From Geobacter sp. (GTDB taxonomy: Bacteria; Desulfobacterota; Desulfuromonadia; Geobacterales; Geobacteraceae), in assembly GCA_003314535.1 (NCBI GenBank), contig POSG01000008.1, forward strand, positions 1 through 64,000: a stretch of 64,000 nt of DNA, given 5' to 3'. Position numbers and translations under genes: made by a program. The notes beneath the pieces were generated by a model, which was given only the letters and a program-made list of their open reading frames with translations, searched no databases and was not told the origin of the DNA. This document shows, piece after piece, positions 36,225 to 44,570 of the stretch (the stretch's first letter is position 1; each line of letters begins with the position of its first letter).

Positions 36225-38126
36225 ATGATGGAACCTTCGAGACAAATTTTATGGAATGTCGGCAGCCACTCCTTTCTCAACGCCTGCTCAGCCGTTGCCG
36301 CAGCCTCCCTTCTAGCGGGTTTTTCAATGAGGGTCAGTGCATGGCTGCGGGGGAAGAAAGGCGGGGAGACAGGCGGCACGGCCCCCCGGCTGCGCGCCGC
36401 GCTGAAAGCACTGTGCGTGCAGAATGGAATGATGCGCACCCCCCTGTATTTGGTCATGCACCGCTGCGCCTCGTACGGCATGGCCCTGCTGTTCGCCGGG
36501 AGTCTCCTGGTGGCTTTGGAGATGCACCTGGGACTGCATCTTCTCCAGGGTTCCGCGTACCTTGCCTTCACCCTGGCGATGGATTGCGCCGGTATCGCCG
36601 TCCTGGTCGGCGCCGGGTTTGCGGCATACCTGCGGTACGTCAAGAAGCCCGAGAGGCTTGAAAGCGGCTTCGGCGACGCCATGCTGCTCATCATGCTGGG
36701 TGCGTTGGCACTGAGCGGATTCCTGGTCAAGGGTCTGCGCATTGTTGCGACATCGGACCATTGGGCTGCATGGTCGCCGGTCGGGTACTCCGCTGCAGCA
36801 GCGCTCGGCAGGACAATGGACACGGGGCAGGCAACCAAACTCCACCAGCTTGCCTGGTACGGGCATGCAGCGCTCGCTTTCACCTTCATCGCACTCGTGC
36901 CCTGGACCAAGCTGCTGCATCTCCTGTCGGTGCCCCTGAGCATCTTCCTGTCCGCACCCCGTGGCAAGGAAGCATTGCTGCCGCGCCTGTCCGCGACGCC
37001 AGCCGCGGGCAGCATCACGCTTGCCGACTGTTCGAGGAAGCAGCTCGTGGAAGCTGACGCCTGCATCGAATGCGGCCGGTGCAGAAAGCTGTGCTCCATT
37101 TACCAGGAGGACATCCCCTATGCGCCAATCAACCTGATGGCAAATCTGCGGATGCTGAGCCACCGGGGAGATTGGGACAGCCCCCTCGTCGATGGGGCGA
37201 TCCATGGGGATGCCCTCTGGTCCTGCACCGCATGCCGCTCGTGCGAAGAGCGTTGTCCCATGGAGGGAGAGCACGCTGCCGGAATCATCGGCATCAGGCG
37301 CGGCGAGGTCGAAAGCGGCCGTGCGCCGGAATTCGCTGCCGCGCGTTTTGCCAGGCACCAGGTTTCTCTTGCCGCCGCCACGGATCACCCCACCTTGCCG
37401 GACAGCGCCTCTGATGTCCATATCTGGCCCGGTTGCAAGGAGAGCGAAGCAGATCAGAGCACAACGGTCAATTCGGTTCTGAACCTCATGAAAAAAGCTG
37501 GCTTGACCGCCACGGTTTTGGAGCCGCCCTCGTGCTGCGGCGCCCCGATGCGGCAGCTCGGCAATGAAGAACTGTTCCGGCAGCACGCCAGGGCGAACAT
37601 CGATTATTTGAAAGCCATCCCGGGAGCAACCATCATCACCTGCTGCCCGCACTGCTTCAGCACCCTGAAACACGGATACCTGTCTCTCGGCGCAGACATC
37701 AACGTCTTGCACCATTCGCAGCAGCTCGCGGGTTTGCTGTCTGAGGGCAGACTCTCCCCCGCAAAGAACATGCCCCTCAAGGCGGCGTTCCACGATCCCT
37801 GTTTCCTGGGGAGGCACAACGGGGAATACGATTCTCCCAGGAAGTTGATCCGCTCAATCGAAGGGCTCGCGCCGCTTGAAATGAAGCACAGCCGCAAAAA
37901 GAGCCTCTGCTGCGGCTCCGGGGGGGGGACGGTCCCGCAGGAAGTTGCCGCGGCGAACGGCCGCAAATGGATCCGCCAGGCGCTCAAGGAAGGCGTGGAG
38001 GCGGTTGTCACCGGCTGCCCGTACTGCCGGGAGAACCTTGCCGCCGCCTCACGGGAGGAAGCAAAGGGGAACCCCCTGATCATTGCTGATATTGCGGAAA
38101 TACTCGATTCCGGAGGACTGTCATGA
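36225..38126 (+). CDS. Membrane FeS oxidoreductase, HdrD/GlpC-like with NarI-like domain
   Basis: About 633 residues. The first ~250 hold five hydrophobic helices with His residues, like a b-type cytochrome (NarI/DsrM-like). Then two [4Fe-4S] sites: CIECGRCRKLC (about 280) and CTACRSCEERCP (about 335). The C-terminal half has two CCG domains of HdrD/GlpC type (SCCGAP near 437, LCCGSGGG near 565). Such fusions move electrons between the membrane quinone pool and a cytoplasmic partner. The start is uncertain: ATG at 36225 and 36228 lack a good ribosome site. Its stop overlaps the binding-protein gene as ATGA. Confidence 0.85.
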   Translation: MMEPSRQILWNVGSHSFLNACSAVAAASLLAGFSMRVSAWLRGKKGGETGGTAPRLRAALKALCVQNGMMRTPLYLVMHRCASYGMALLFAGSLLVALEMHLGLHLLQGSAYLAFTLAMDCAGIAVLVGAGFAAYLRYVKKPERLESGFGDAMLLIMLGALALSGFLVKGLRIVATSDHWAAWSPVGYSAAAALGRTMDTGQATKLHQLAWYGHAALAFTFIALVPWTKLLHLLSVPLSIFLSAPRGKEALLPRLSATPAAGSITLADCSRKQLVEADACIECGRCRKLCSIYQEDIPYAPINLMANLRMLSHRGDWDSPLVDGAIHGDALWSCTACRSCEERCPMEGEHAAGIIGIRRGEVESGRAPEFAAARFARHQVSLAAATDHPTLPDSASDVHIWPGCKESEADQSTTVNSVLNLMKKAGLTATVLEPPSCCGAPMRQLGNEELFRQHARANIDYLKAIPGATIITCCPHCFSTLKHGYLSLGADINVLHHSQQLAGLLSEGRLSPAKNMPLKAAFHDPCFLGRHNGEYDSPRKLIRSIEGLAPLEMKHSRKKSLCCGSGGGTVPQEVAAANGRKWIRQALKEGVEAVVTGCPYCRENLAAASREEAKGNPLIIADIAEILDSGGLS

Positions 38127-39145
38127 AACGTCTCGCGCTCAGCCTGGCCCTGGTGACGCTGTTCCTGACCGGCGCCGAAGCCGCGCAGATCACCGACATG
38201 TACGGACACGGCGTTACGCTCCCGAGCCGCATAACCAGGGTCCTGGGGGCGTCGCCGCCCGTCACCTACCTGGTGTACACGCTCGACCCCTCGCTGCTGG
38301 TGGGGCTGAACTCCTCGCCGGACGACGACCTGCGCAGGTTCCTGCGCCCGGAAACCATGAAGCTTCCCGTGGTCGGCGGCTTCGGCGGCCAGGGCAAGAA
38401 TTTCAACGCCGAAGTGCTCATGTCGCTCAGGCCGGACCTGGTGCTCGCCTGGTCGCCCCGTTCATCGACCCTGAACCCGCGGGTCGAGCAGACCCTTTCT
38501 TCGGCGGGGATTCCCTGCGCCTACGTGAAACTGGACAACATGTCCGACTATCCGGCGGCCTACGAATTTCTCGGCGCGCTCTTGGGGCGCAAGAAACGGG
38601 GGAAACAGCTCGCATCCCATTTCAGGACGGAATTGAACAAGCTGAAGACCTTCTCGGCGCGCATCCCGGAAGGAAAACGGGTTTCAGTCTATTTCGCCGA
38701 GGAGGAGGACGGGCTGACCACCGTATCGTCCGATTCCGTTCACGGTGAAGCCCTTGCCCTCGCAGGAGGGAGAAACGTCTACCGGAAACAGTCCGGAAGC
38801 CGCCGCGTCAGGGACCGGATTTCAATCGAGCAGGTCATTGCCTTCAACCCCGAGGTTATCATCGCCCAGGACGAATTATTCTTCAACGAAGTTTACCGCG
38901 ATCCCCGGTGGAGCAGGATAAAGGCAGTCCGCACCCGGAGGGTCTATCTCATACCCGACACGCCATTCGACTGGATGGACCGTCCGCCTTCATTCCTGCG
39001 GCTGTTGGGGGCCAAGTGGCTGGCGAACGTCCTGTACCCCCGGACCGCCAGGGTGAATATGGTGTCCGAGACCAGGAAGTTTTACCGGATATTCTTCGGA
39101 GCGAACCTCAGCGAGGCCCAAGTCCAGGCGATACTTAAATTGTGA
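38123..39145 (+). CDS. ABC-type periplasmic binding protein (FecB/BtuF-like)
   Basis: 340 residues. A cleavable signal peptide (MKRLALSLALVTLFLTGAEA) precedes a class III binding-protein fold: ITDMYGHGVTLPSRITRVL, then LVGLNSSP, GGQGKNFNAEVLMSLRPDLVLAW, RDRISIEQVIAFNPEVIIAQ and a long connecting helix. Relatives bind metal-siderophore, heme or cobalamin complexes; some bind oxyanion complexes. No permease or ATPase gene follows, so it must use a transporter encoded elsewhere or serve another role. Coupled by a 4-base overlap to the FeS oxidoreductase. Confidence 0.85.
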   Translation: MKRLALSLALVTLFLTGAEAAQITDMYGHGVTLPSRITRVLGASPPVTYLVYTLDPSLLVGLNSSPDDDLRRFLRPETMKLPVVGGFGGQGKNFNAEVLMSLRPDLVLAWSPRSSTLNPRVEQTLSSAGIPCAYVKLDNMSDYPAAYEFLGALLGRKKRGKQLASHFRTELNKLKTFSARIPEGKRVSVYFAEEEDGLTTVSSDSVHGEALALAGGRNVYRKQSGSRRVRDRISIEQVIAFNPEVIIAQDELFFNEVYRDPRWSRIKAVRTRRVYLIPDTPFDWMDRPPSFLRLLGAKWLANVLYPRTARVNMVSETRKFYRIFFGANLSEAQVQAILKL

Positions 39146-39330
39146 CATTCACTACGCAAACAAATGTATATCAGTGCGGGAGGGTTTGTGTCGCAATGTA
39201 TGCGTTTCGAGGCAAGCTTTCAGGCAACAGCATCTTATACGATCTTCACAAGCCCCCATTTCATTATGGTCAACCAACAAGCGCTATATAATAATTTATA
39301 TTGTCAATATTTTACATCTAATTAGAACAA
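39146..39330. other. AT-rich gap after binding-protein gene
   Basis: No gene is supported. TTGTCA at 39301-39306 could be part of a promoter for the short structured leader that follows, but the -10 is poor. Confidence 0.35.
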
Positions 39331-39332
39331 AT

Positions 39333-39425
39333 GCCCCGATAAGGCCGACCCCACCGCGAGATGGGTACGGACAGCCGAGCCGCCAGGAATGAACTTCACC
39401 AGAAGTCATTGAGGCGGCTTTTTTC
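39333..39425 (+). promoter_or_regulatory. Short structured leader with intrinsic terminator; faint c-di-GMP-I-like core
   Basis: GGC and GCC pair around an inner stem CCCACC/GATGGG capped by a GCGA tetraloop, with joining strands CGA and TACGGACA. This spacing matches the first half of a GEMM/c-di-GMP-I aptamer (AAA and GACGCAAA in the consensus), but several conserved bases differ and the receptor domain is missing. It runs into a long hairpin AGCCGCC...GGCGGCT and TTTTTT at about 39383-39424. The terminator is clear; the aptamer identity is a weak guess. Confidence 0.4.
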
Positions 39426-39547
39426 GTGCCCGGTTGACGGAAAAGTTTACATTTTGTTGCCCACGCATGTCGGATATTATTACAGTTTTCATGCGGCCCA
39501 TGTCGACATGGTACCGCAAGTATTTGATTTTAATGAAGGCACGACTC

Positions 39548-39563
39548 TGGCACGTATATTGTT
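39548..39563 (+). promoter_or_regulatory. Candidate sigma54 promoter for the surface-protein gene
   Basis: TGGCAC, 5 bases, then TTGTT: a near match to the -24/-12 RpoN consensus (TGGCAC N5 TTGCW). Transcription would start near 39575 and include the hairpin at 39642 and the second riboswitch. No bound-activator site was identified. Confidence 0.4.
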
Positions 39564-39641
39564 AAGTAGTTTCCGGTTGTCGAGCGCTATATAACGGATT
39601 TTATCGCAAGGGTCCTTTGCTGACCGATTGTGCGGCCCCAG

Positions 39642-39698
39642 GAAGCCCAAGCTTGAAGACAGTGCATCTGTATGTCTTAGGCTTGGGCTTCTTGTTTT
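39642..39698 (+). terminator. Large hairpin upstream of second riboswitch
   Basis: GAAGCCCAAGC pairs perfectly with GCTTGGGCTTC; inside, AGAC pairs with GTCT. TTGTTTTG follows. It can end transcripts arriving from upstream or act as an attenuator within the surface-protein leader. Confidence 0.65.
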
Positions 39699-39719
39699 GC
39701 CGCTGAACATAGCTTTTTT

Positions 39720-39869
39720 ACTCCGACCTGTCTTCCCTAAGGCATGCGCTATGGGAGGCAGGCTGCGGGTGGTGCCGGAAACGGCATTGCCTCCCTTGTC
39801 TGGAAAGGAGTAGACACTGCGGTCTGATGGCCGACGGATGTTTATCTCCGTCGGCCGTTATTTGTTTTC
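39720..39869 (+). promoter_or_regulatory. Riboswitch with intrinsic terminator, probable Moco/Tuco class, copy 2
   Basis: It has the same aptamer blocks as copy 1: ACTCCGACC, CCTAAG with TATGG receptor, GCCGGAAACGGC tetraloop hairpin, GCCTCCC and TGGAAAGGAGT (39801-39811). The terminator is GGCCGACGG with CCGTCGGCC at 39829-39856, then a T-rich tail. Sequence differs mainly in stems, with pairing kept. It lies 30 bases upstream of the ribosome site of the PEP-CTERM surface-protein gene. Confidence 0.7.
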
Positions 39870-39901
39870 GGGAAGAAAATATGAATGAGGGGAGATGAGC
39901 C

Positions 39902-42019
39902 ATGGAAAGAAACAGATTCAGCAGTTCAGCAAAGGTAACACCGTATGCCCCGCCGGGCAGGATTGGGCAGGTAAAGAATAAGGCAGTGAAACGTGCCGGT
40001 GGTGTCATGCTCGCCGTCCTTGCGGCAGGGCTGTTCATGGCGTCGGGAGCGCAGGCGGCCTTGACGTATAGCGGGAACCTTAACCCTGCCGACCCTTCCC
40101 TCTGGACCAGTTCGACCTCGGCCAGAGTGGGCGATTCCGCTGACGGCACCCTGGCCATCGACGGCGGAAGTACCGTAAGCTCGAGTTCTTCGTATCTCGG
40201 CTACGCGGCTGCTGTCAACGGAACCGTCACGGTCACCGGTTCAGGCTCGAACTGGACCGGCAGTTCTACACGATACGTCGGCTATAACGGCTCAGGCGTT
40301 CTGCACATCACGAATGGCGGAACAGTCAACAATTCCGCCGGTTATCTCGGCTACAACACCGGTTCTACAGGAGCGGTTACTGTTGATGGTTCAGGCTCGT
40401 TGTGGACAAACAGCAGTTCCCTCACCATTGGTCGCAACGGCAACGGGTCGCTCAACATAACCAACGGCGGGGCGGTCTCTGTCACGTCATCGACAACAGT
40501 AGGCGTCGGACGCGGAACGATCAACTTCGGCAGTAACGGCGGCACTCTTACCACCAGCACTTTCTACGGCTCACCGTCGCAAATGACGGGTACCGGTACG
40601 ATCAATGCCAGTGGCCTTGTCAGCGACGTGAATCTCGTCTTCAACGCCGCTCACCCAACCACGCAAACGGTCACGGCGAACGGCATTACCTTTAACCTGA
40701 ACCAGAGCAGCTCCAATCCACTCGGAGCTGGGTACATCGGTTCGGGAACCCTCACCATTGCGGACGGAGTGAGCGTTGCGTCGAGCGGCGGTTATCTTGG
40801 CTACAGGGCAGGTTCGTCCGGTACCGCAACGGTCACGGGGGCGGGATCAAGCTGGAACATGGGCGGAGGCAATTTTAACGTCGGTTACAGCGCCGGCAGC
40901 ACGGGCGCCGCAAATTTTCTCAACGGAGGTTCGGGCTACGCATATCGTCTTTTTGTCGGTGATAATGCCGGCTACACGGGAAGCCTCACTGTCGATGGCC
41001 CCGGGTCAGCGTTCTCCTGGGGTTACAGCGCGTATCTCGGCACTGCCGGCAGCGGCACCATGATCATCACAAACGGAGGGCACGTTTCAGGGGGTGCGAG
41101 TGCTTCGCCGCTCTATATTGCCAACAACACGACTGGTATGGGCAGGATTGTCGTCGATGGTGTCGGATCTTCTTTGACAGTCTTTGCCAACAGCAACCTT
41201 ACTGTTGGCGGAAGCGGTACCGCCAGGCTGAGCATCAGCGACGGCGGCGCCGTAAGAGCAGGTATTGTTTACATTAACAGCCAGTCCATTCTGACCGTCG
41301 ATGTCGGCAAGGGCAGTTCCCTCACCGCGGGCGGCACGGACAGCACGATCAGCAGTGCGGGAACTATCCGCCTCGTTGCGGGGGCAGGTGCTGCGGCTGG
41401 TACCTATACGCCAATCAATGCCGGTACGATCAGCGGTACCGTCCAGGCTTTAGGCGGCATCTGGGATGCAACCGCCCACACCGTAACCGTTTCCAGTGCA
41501 ATTACTGGAGCAGCGGGCAGCGCCTTGACCGCCGACCTCGCAACCACCCAGCGGTTCCTGTTCACCGACGGTTCCACGGGCAAATCGGCCGGAGCAGGTT
41601 TCCAGGCCACCGCCAGCCCCACCAACCTCACCATGACAGCAAGCAGCATCAGCGGCAGTGAACTTACATCTCTCCAAAGCCTGCTCGGCGCTGGCCAGGC
41701 TGTCCTGAGCGGCTGGGATTTCAGCTCCACTGAGGGCTATACAACAGGCAATCCCGTCTATCTTTCACTCTTTGCCGGAACAGGCCACAGCCTGTATGAC
41801 CTCACCGTATGGCACTATGACGGCTCGGCCTGGAGCACGTTCGATGCTTCCGACCTGGCCTATGACCAGGCCTTTGCCAGCTTCACCGCCACCGGCCTCA
41901 GCGGCTATGCAGTGAGCGGCACCGCGCCGGTTCCGGTTCCTCCGGCAGCGTTCCTTTTCGGTTCAGGCCTGGCCGGGTTGGGATTCCTCAGGAGAAAATT
42001 CTTTGCCGGATCCCGGTAA
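39902..42019 (+). CDS. PEP-CTERM surface protein with T5SS/PEP-CTERM-associated repeats
   Basis: 705 residues. A long N-terminal region with a hydrophobic signal ends AQA near residue 52. The body is Gly/Ser/Thr/Asn-rich with many ~25-45-residue units of the T5SS/PEP-CTERM-associated type (LYVGYNGSGVLHITNGGTV-like, VTGSGSNW), predicted to form a beta-helix. The C-terminus has PVPPAAFLFGSGLAGLGFLRRK, a PEP-CTERM-type sorting signal for an exosortase, followed by basic residues. GGGGAG lies 7 bases before the ATG. It is controlled by the second riboswitch. Likely an extracellular or cell-surface protein; ligand unknown. Confidence 0.88.
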   Translation: MERNRFSSSAKVTPYAPPGRIGQVKNKAVKRAGGVMLAVLAAGLFMASGAQAALTYSGNLNPADPSLWTSSTSARVGDSADGTLAIDGGSTVSSSSSYLGYAAAVNGTVTVTGSGSNWTGSSTRYVGYNGSGVLHITNGGTVNNSAGYLGYNTGSTGAVTVDGSGSLWTNSSSLTIGRNGNGSLNITNGGAVSVTSSTTVGVGRGTINFGSNGGTLTTSTFYGSPSQMTGTGTINASGLVSDVNLVFNAAHPTTQTVTANGITFNLNQSSSNPLGAGYIGSGTLTIADGVSVASSGGYLGYRAGSSGTATVTGAGSSWNMGGGNFNVGYSAGSTGAANFLNGGSGYAYRLFVGDNAGYTGSLTVDGPGSAFSWGYSAYLGTAGSGTMIITNGGHVSGGASASPLYIANNTTGMGRIVVDGVGSSLTVFANSNLTVGGSGTARLSISDGGAVRAGIVYINSQSILTVDVGKGSSLTAGGTDSTISSAGTIRLVAGAGAAAGTYTPINAGTISGTVQALGGIWDATAHTVTVSSAITGAAGSALTADLATTQRFLFTDGSTGKSAGAGFQATASPTNLTMTASSISGSELTSLQSLLGAGQAVLSGWDFSSTEGYTTGNPVYLSLFAGTGHSLYDLTVWHYDGSAWSTFDASDLAYDQAFASFTATGLSGYAVSGTAPVPVPPAAFLFGSGLAGLGFLRRKFFAGSR

Positions 42020-42182
42020 AACGGAATCAACAGGGAGACTGTTCCCATTTTCTCTGCTCCGCTCCCACACCTGCACGGGTTTTTCGCTGACCCGCCAGGC
42101 CATCGAAGCTGTCGAGTGAGCACGAGCAGAAAAAGCGGAAAAAATAGCACGTATATATTCGAGCCATGAAAAGGAGACCTTG

Positions 42183-43262
42183 ATGAGAACATTAAGTTTC
42201 AGAGCTTTTGTTGTTGCATCAGCCTTGATCGCGCTGGTAGCGGTCACAACCAGTCCCGTCAACGCAGCTTACACAATCATTGATCTTGGGGCCGGCATCA
42301 CCCCGAGCAGCATAAATAATGCAGGCCAGATTGCAGGTTACAACGGAACCGGAAATCTGTTCCTGTATGACAACGGCACACTGCGAAACCTTGGCGATTT
42401 TGGCGGAGTTCTGACCAATGTGTACGGAATCAGCATTAACAACAACGGACTGATTGCGGTTACCGCCAATTCCAAAAAAGGTTACGTGTATGACTCCAGG
42501 ACGGGCAACCTGCAGGATATGGGCTTTACCGGCACTTCCATGAACACTTACAGCATCAACGATGCAGGCCAGATCGCCGGCTCCTATTTCAATACCCAGA
42601 TGCGCAACTTCATCTATCAGAACGGCGTCATGACCGACATTGGAAATTGGGGACAAGCGAGGGCATATAGTTATCCGTTACTCAACAACGCAGGGAAAAT
42701 AGCCGGCACGGGTTCCAATGCCAGTGGCGATATCGTGAAGTCCTATATATCCGACATTGACGGCAAAACCAACGTCAGCATCTTGGGAGATTTGGGCGGC
42801 TCACGCTCCTATGTCAGAGGTATGAATGATTTGGGTGATGTCGTGGGTCAATCATCCCCGATTTCAGGGAGCGACCATGCTTTCCTCTATACCGCGGGAT
42901 CAATGAAAGACCTCGGTTCACTGGGCGGATTAAGCAGCGCCTATGATATCAACAACAAGGGCCAGATCATCGGCTTCTACGAAGACGCCAACAGAGTACG
43001 CCATTCATTCATTTATGAAAACGGAGCGATGAGCGACCTGACGAGCCTGCTCCCAGCGGGGTCGGGTTGGGACCTGAGTTATGCTATGGCGCTTAACGAC
43101 CAGGGGCAGATTATCGGCTACGGAAAACTGAACGGGGTGACTCACGGTTATCTGCTCTCTCCGGTGACCGCCCCGGTTCCCATCCCCGCCGCGGCATGGC
43201 TGCTCGGTTCCGGCCTGATAGGGCTGCTGGGCGCCAGGAGGAGAATGCGCAAAGAAGCATAG
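42183..43262 (+). CDS. HAF-repeat PEP-CTERM protein
   Basis: 359 residues. A signal peptide ends at VNA, then extracellular HAF-type repeats: SINNAGQIAGY..., SINDAGQIAGSY, YDINNKGQIIGFY, each with an FLYDNG- or FIYENG-like strand and LGDFGG/LGGLSS turns. The C-terminus VPIPAAAWLLGSGLIGLLGARRR is a PEP-CTERM sorting signal. AAGGAG precedes ATG 42183 (a TTG at 42180 is rejected). It follows the other PEP-CTERM gene with no terminator in between, so both may be expressed together. Function of HAF repeats is unknown. Confidence 0.88.
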   Translation: MRTLSFRAFVVASALIALVAVTTSPVNAAYTIIDLGAGITPSSINNAGQIAGYNGTGNLFLYDNGTLRNLGDFGGVLTNVYGISINNNGLIAVTANSKKGYVYDSRTGNLQDMGFTGTSMNTYSINDAGQIAGSYFNTQMRNFIYQNGVMTDIGNWGQARAYSYPLLNNAGKIAGTGSNASGDIVKSYISDIDGKTNVSILGDLGGSRSYVRGMNDLGDVVGQSSPISGSDHAFLYTAGSMKDLGSLGGLSSAYDINNKGQIIGFYEDANRVRHSFIYENGAMSDLTSLLPAGSGWDLSYAMALNDQGQIIGYGKLNGVTHGYLLSPVTAPVPIPAAAWLLGSGLIGLLGARRRMRKEA

Positions 43263-43354
43263 AAAGAAAACCCGTATCTCGCCCGCTCATTCCGTGTATC
43301 GCGGAATTCGCCAGAGCCCGCGAAGATCACGGAGAACGACGCATGGCACTTCGC

Positions 43355-43392
43355 CGGCCGTGCATTGGGGATAATTATCCGATGCACGGCCG
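43355..43392. repeat. Long palindrome downstream of the HAF-repeat gene
   Basis: CGGCCGTGCAT pairs perfectly with ATGCACGGCCG; the loop itself contains GGATAATTATCC. No T-run follows. It may be a terminator working without a U-tract, a mobile-element remnant, or a protein-binding site. It separates the plus-strand surface genes from convergent minus-strand genes. Confidence 0.6.
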
Positions 43393-43485
43393 TGCAATCC
43401 CGCCTGATGCAGGTCTTCTCTCGCGTCCGGGAGGTGGAAGGATTACCTCTGTGTGATATGCGGCCTCGAGCGACCCTTCTTTTCC

Positions 43486-43701
43486 CTAAAGCCTGAGTTT
43501 CCTCCTCCTGAAACCCACCCGCAGGTAATCGCCCTCCTCGGCCCGGCGCACCCGCTCCGCGGCCAGATCCAGCAGAATCTCCCGCTTGTCCGGGTCCCTT
43601 GGGGCACGCTTGACGTACTTGCCGATCCCGAGCCGCTCCCTTTCCAGGCGCGTGGCGATAGCGGCCTTTTCCTCGTAGATTCTCTTCCGGTCAGCTCTCA
43701 T
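43486..43701 (-). CDS. Small basic protein, unknown function
   Basis: 71 residues, rich in Arg, Lys and Glu (IATRLERERLGIGKYVKRAPRDP...). Its start overlaps the end of the nucleotidyltransferase gene by 11 bases, so the two are one unit. I do not recognise it. A small partner gene beside a stand-alone nucleotidyltransferase recalls toxin-antitoxin or defence pairs, but no antitoxin motif is seen. Confidence 0.6.
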   Translation of the reverse strand: MRADRKRIYEEKAAIATRLERERLGIGKYVKRAPRDPDKREILLDLAAERVRRAEEGDYLRVGFRRRKLRL

Positions 43702-44269
43702 ACTTGGCCTTCAGTACTTCGAAGCGGTTCCCGGTATCGTTTTCCGGTCTTGCGGCCCGCTCCAGGAGATAGTCCCAGTCGATTTCCTTCGCCCAGAGCC
43801 TCACCAGGAGTTCCACCATCTCGCATTCGCTCTCTGAGCGCCAGTGGACGCAAGCGTTCATCCGATCGACCAGAAGATCCTCGATGCCGATCACGCTGCA
43901 TTCCAGGCCGTTGTCCAGTTCCACGGTCTCCCTGGGGGCATCTTCACCCAAGAGGGAAGACGTGGGCGCTTCCACGAGAATATCCAATCCCCGGTGTACC
44001 CAGTAACGGCCTTCCGCTGTAAAACCGAGAGTCCCGAGGACGGAATCCAGCGATTCCCGGTCTGCGTAGGCCAGGTCGATGTCGGCGGTGAAATAGACCT
44101 CGCGGGTGTAGTATGCGAGAGCGCAGCCCCCGATCAGGACAGGCGCCGGACAGCCGCGCTCCAGCAGCAGCCGGGAGATGTGGGCCAGGACGATCAGCTG
44201 CCTTTTGAGGGGGGATGTTGCCTGGTCCATATCGCGGGACAACCTGAGTTCCGGATTTGTCGCAGCCAT
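43691..44269 (-). CDS. Nucleotidyltransferase-fold protein (AbiEii-like/DUF6036-like)
   Basis: 192 residues. Core motif LIGGCALAYYTREVYFTADIDLAY gives the GG and D-x-D of the Pol beta-like fold, and ELDNGLECSVIGIEDLLVDRM supplies the third-strand region. Such proteins transfer nucleotides to RNA or protein; several are toxins. I start at ATG 44269 with AGAGGAGC upstream; an upstream frame of 49 residues looks non-coding. Paired with the small basic protein. Confidence 0.72.
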   Translation of the reverse strand: MAATNPELRLSRDMDQATSPLKRQLIVLAHISRLLLERGCPAPVLIGGCALAYYTREVYFTADIDLAYADRESLDSVLGTLGFTAEGRYWVHRGLDILVEAPTSSLLGEDAPRETVELDNGLECSVIGIEDLLVDRMNACVHWRSESECEMVELLVRLWAKEIDWDYLLERAARPENDTGNRFEVLKAKYES

Positions 44270-44570
44270 GTTTCGGCTCCTCTCGTCAAGGCGGGAAGAT
44301 TGAAGCATTGAGGCCTGGTTACGGCCTTTATCCTTTAGGAAAAAATATCCCTCTGCCGGAAGGAAGTCAAACGAAATTGGCGGGGTAAGGCATGCGAGGA
44401 ATGACTGGACCTGCACCTACGGACTGTGCCCCTCTCCATCACCATGACCGAACAGATCAAGAAAATCTAAACCTGGCCTTCAAACGGGCGGTGCCGGCCT
44501 CCGGCAAATTTCAGAAACGGCTGATATTTTATGGAGTTTGCCCGTAAACCCGGGCAGATTGCCCGTTTCG
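44270..44570. other. Intergenic region, no gene
   Basis: About 300 bases between the nucleotidyltransferase and era. It must contain the promoter of the nucleotidyltransferase pair. GC-rich pieces around 44490-44560 can form weak hairpins that might end the era transcript, none convincing. Confidence 0.4.

Noticed and set aside
42040-42135. Possible c-di-GMP-I-like 3' half (GGGT...GACCCGCCAGG) before the HAF gene
   Set aside because: The first stem and core bases of the motif are missing and no terminator follows; likely chance resemblance.
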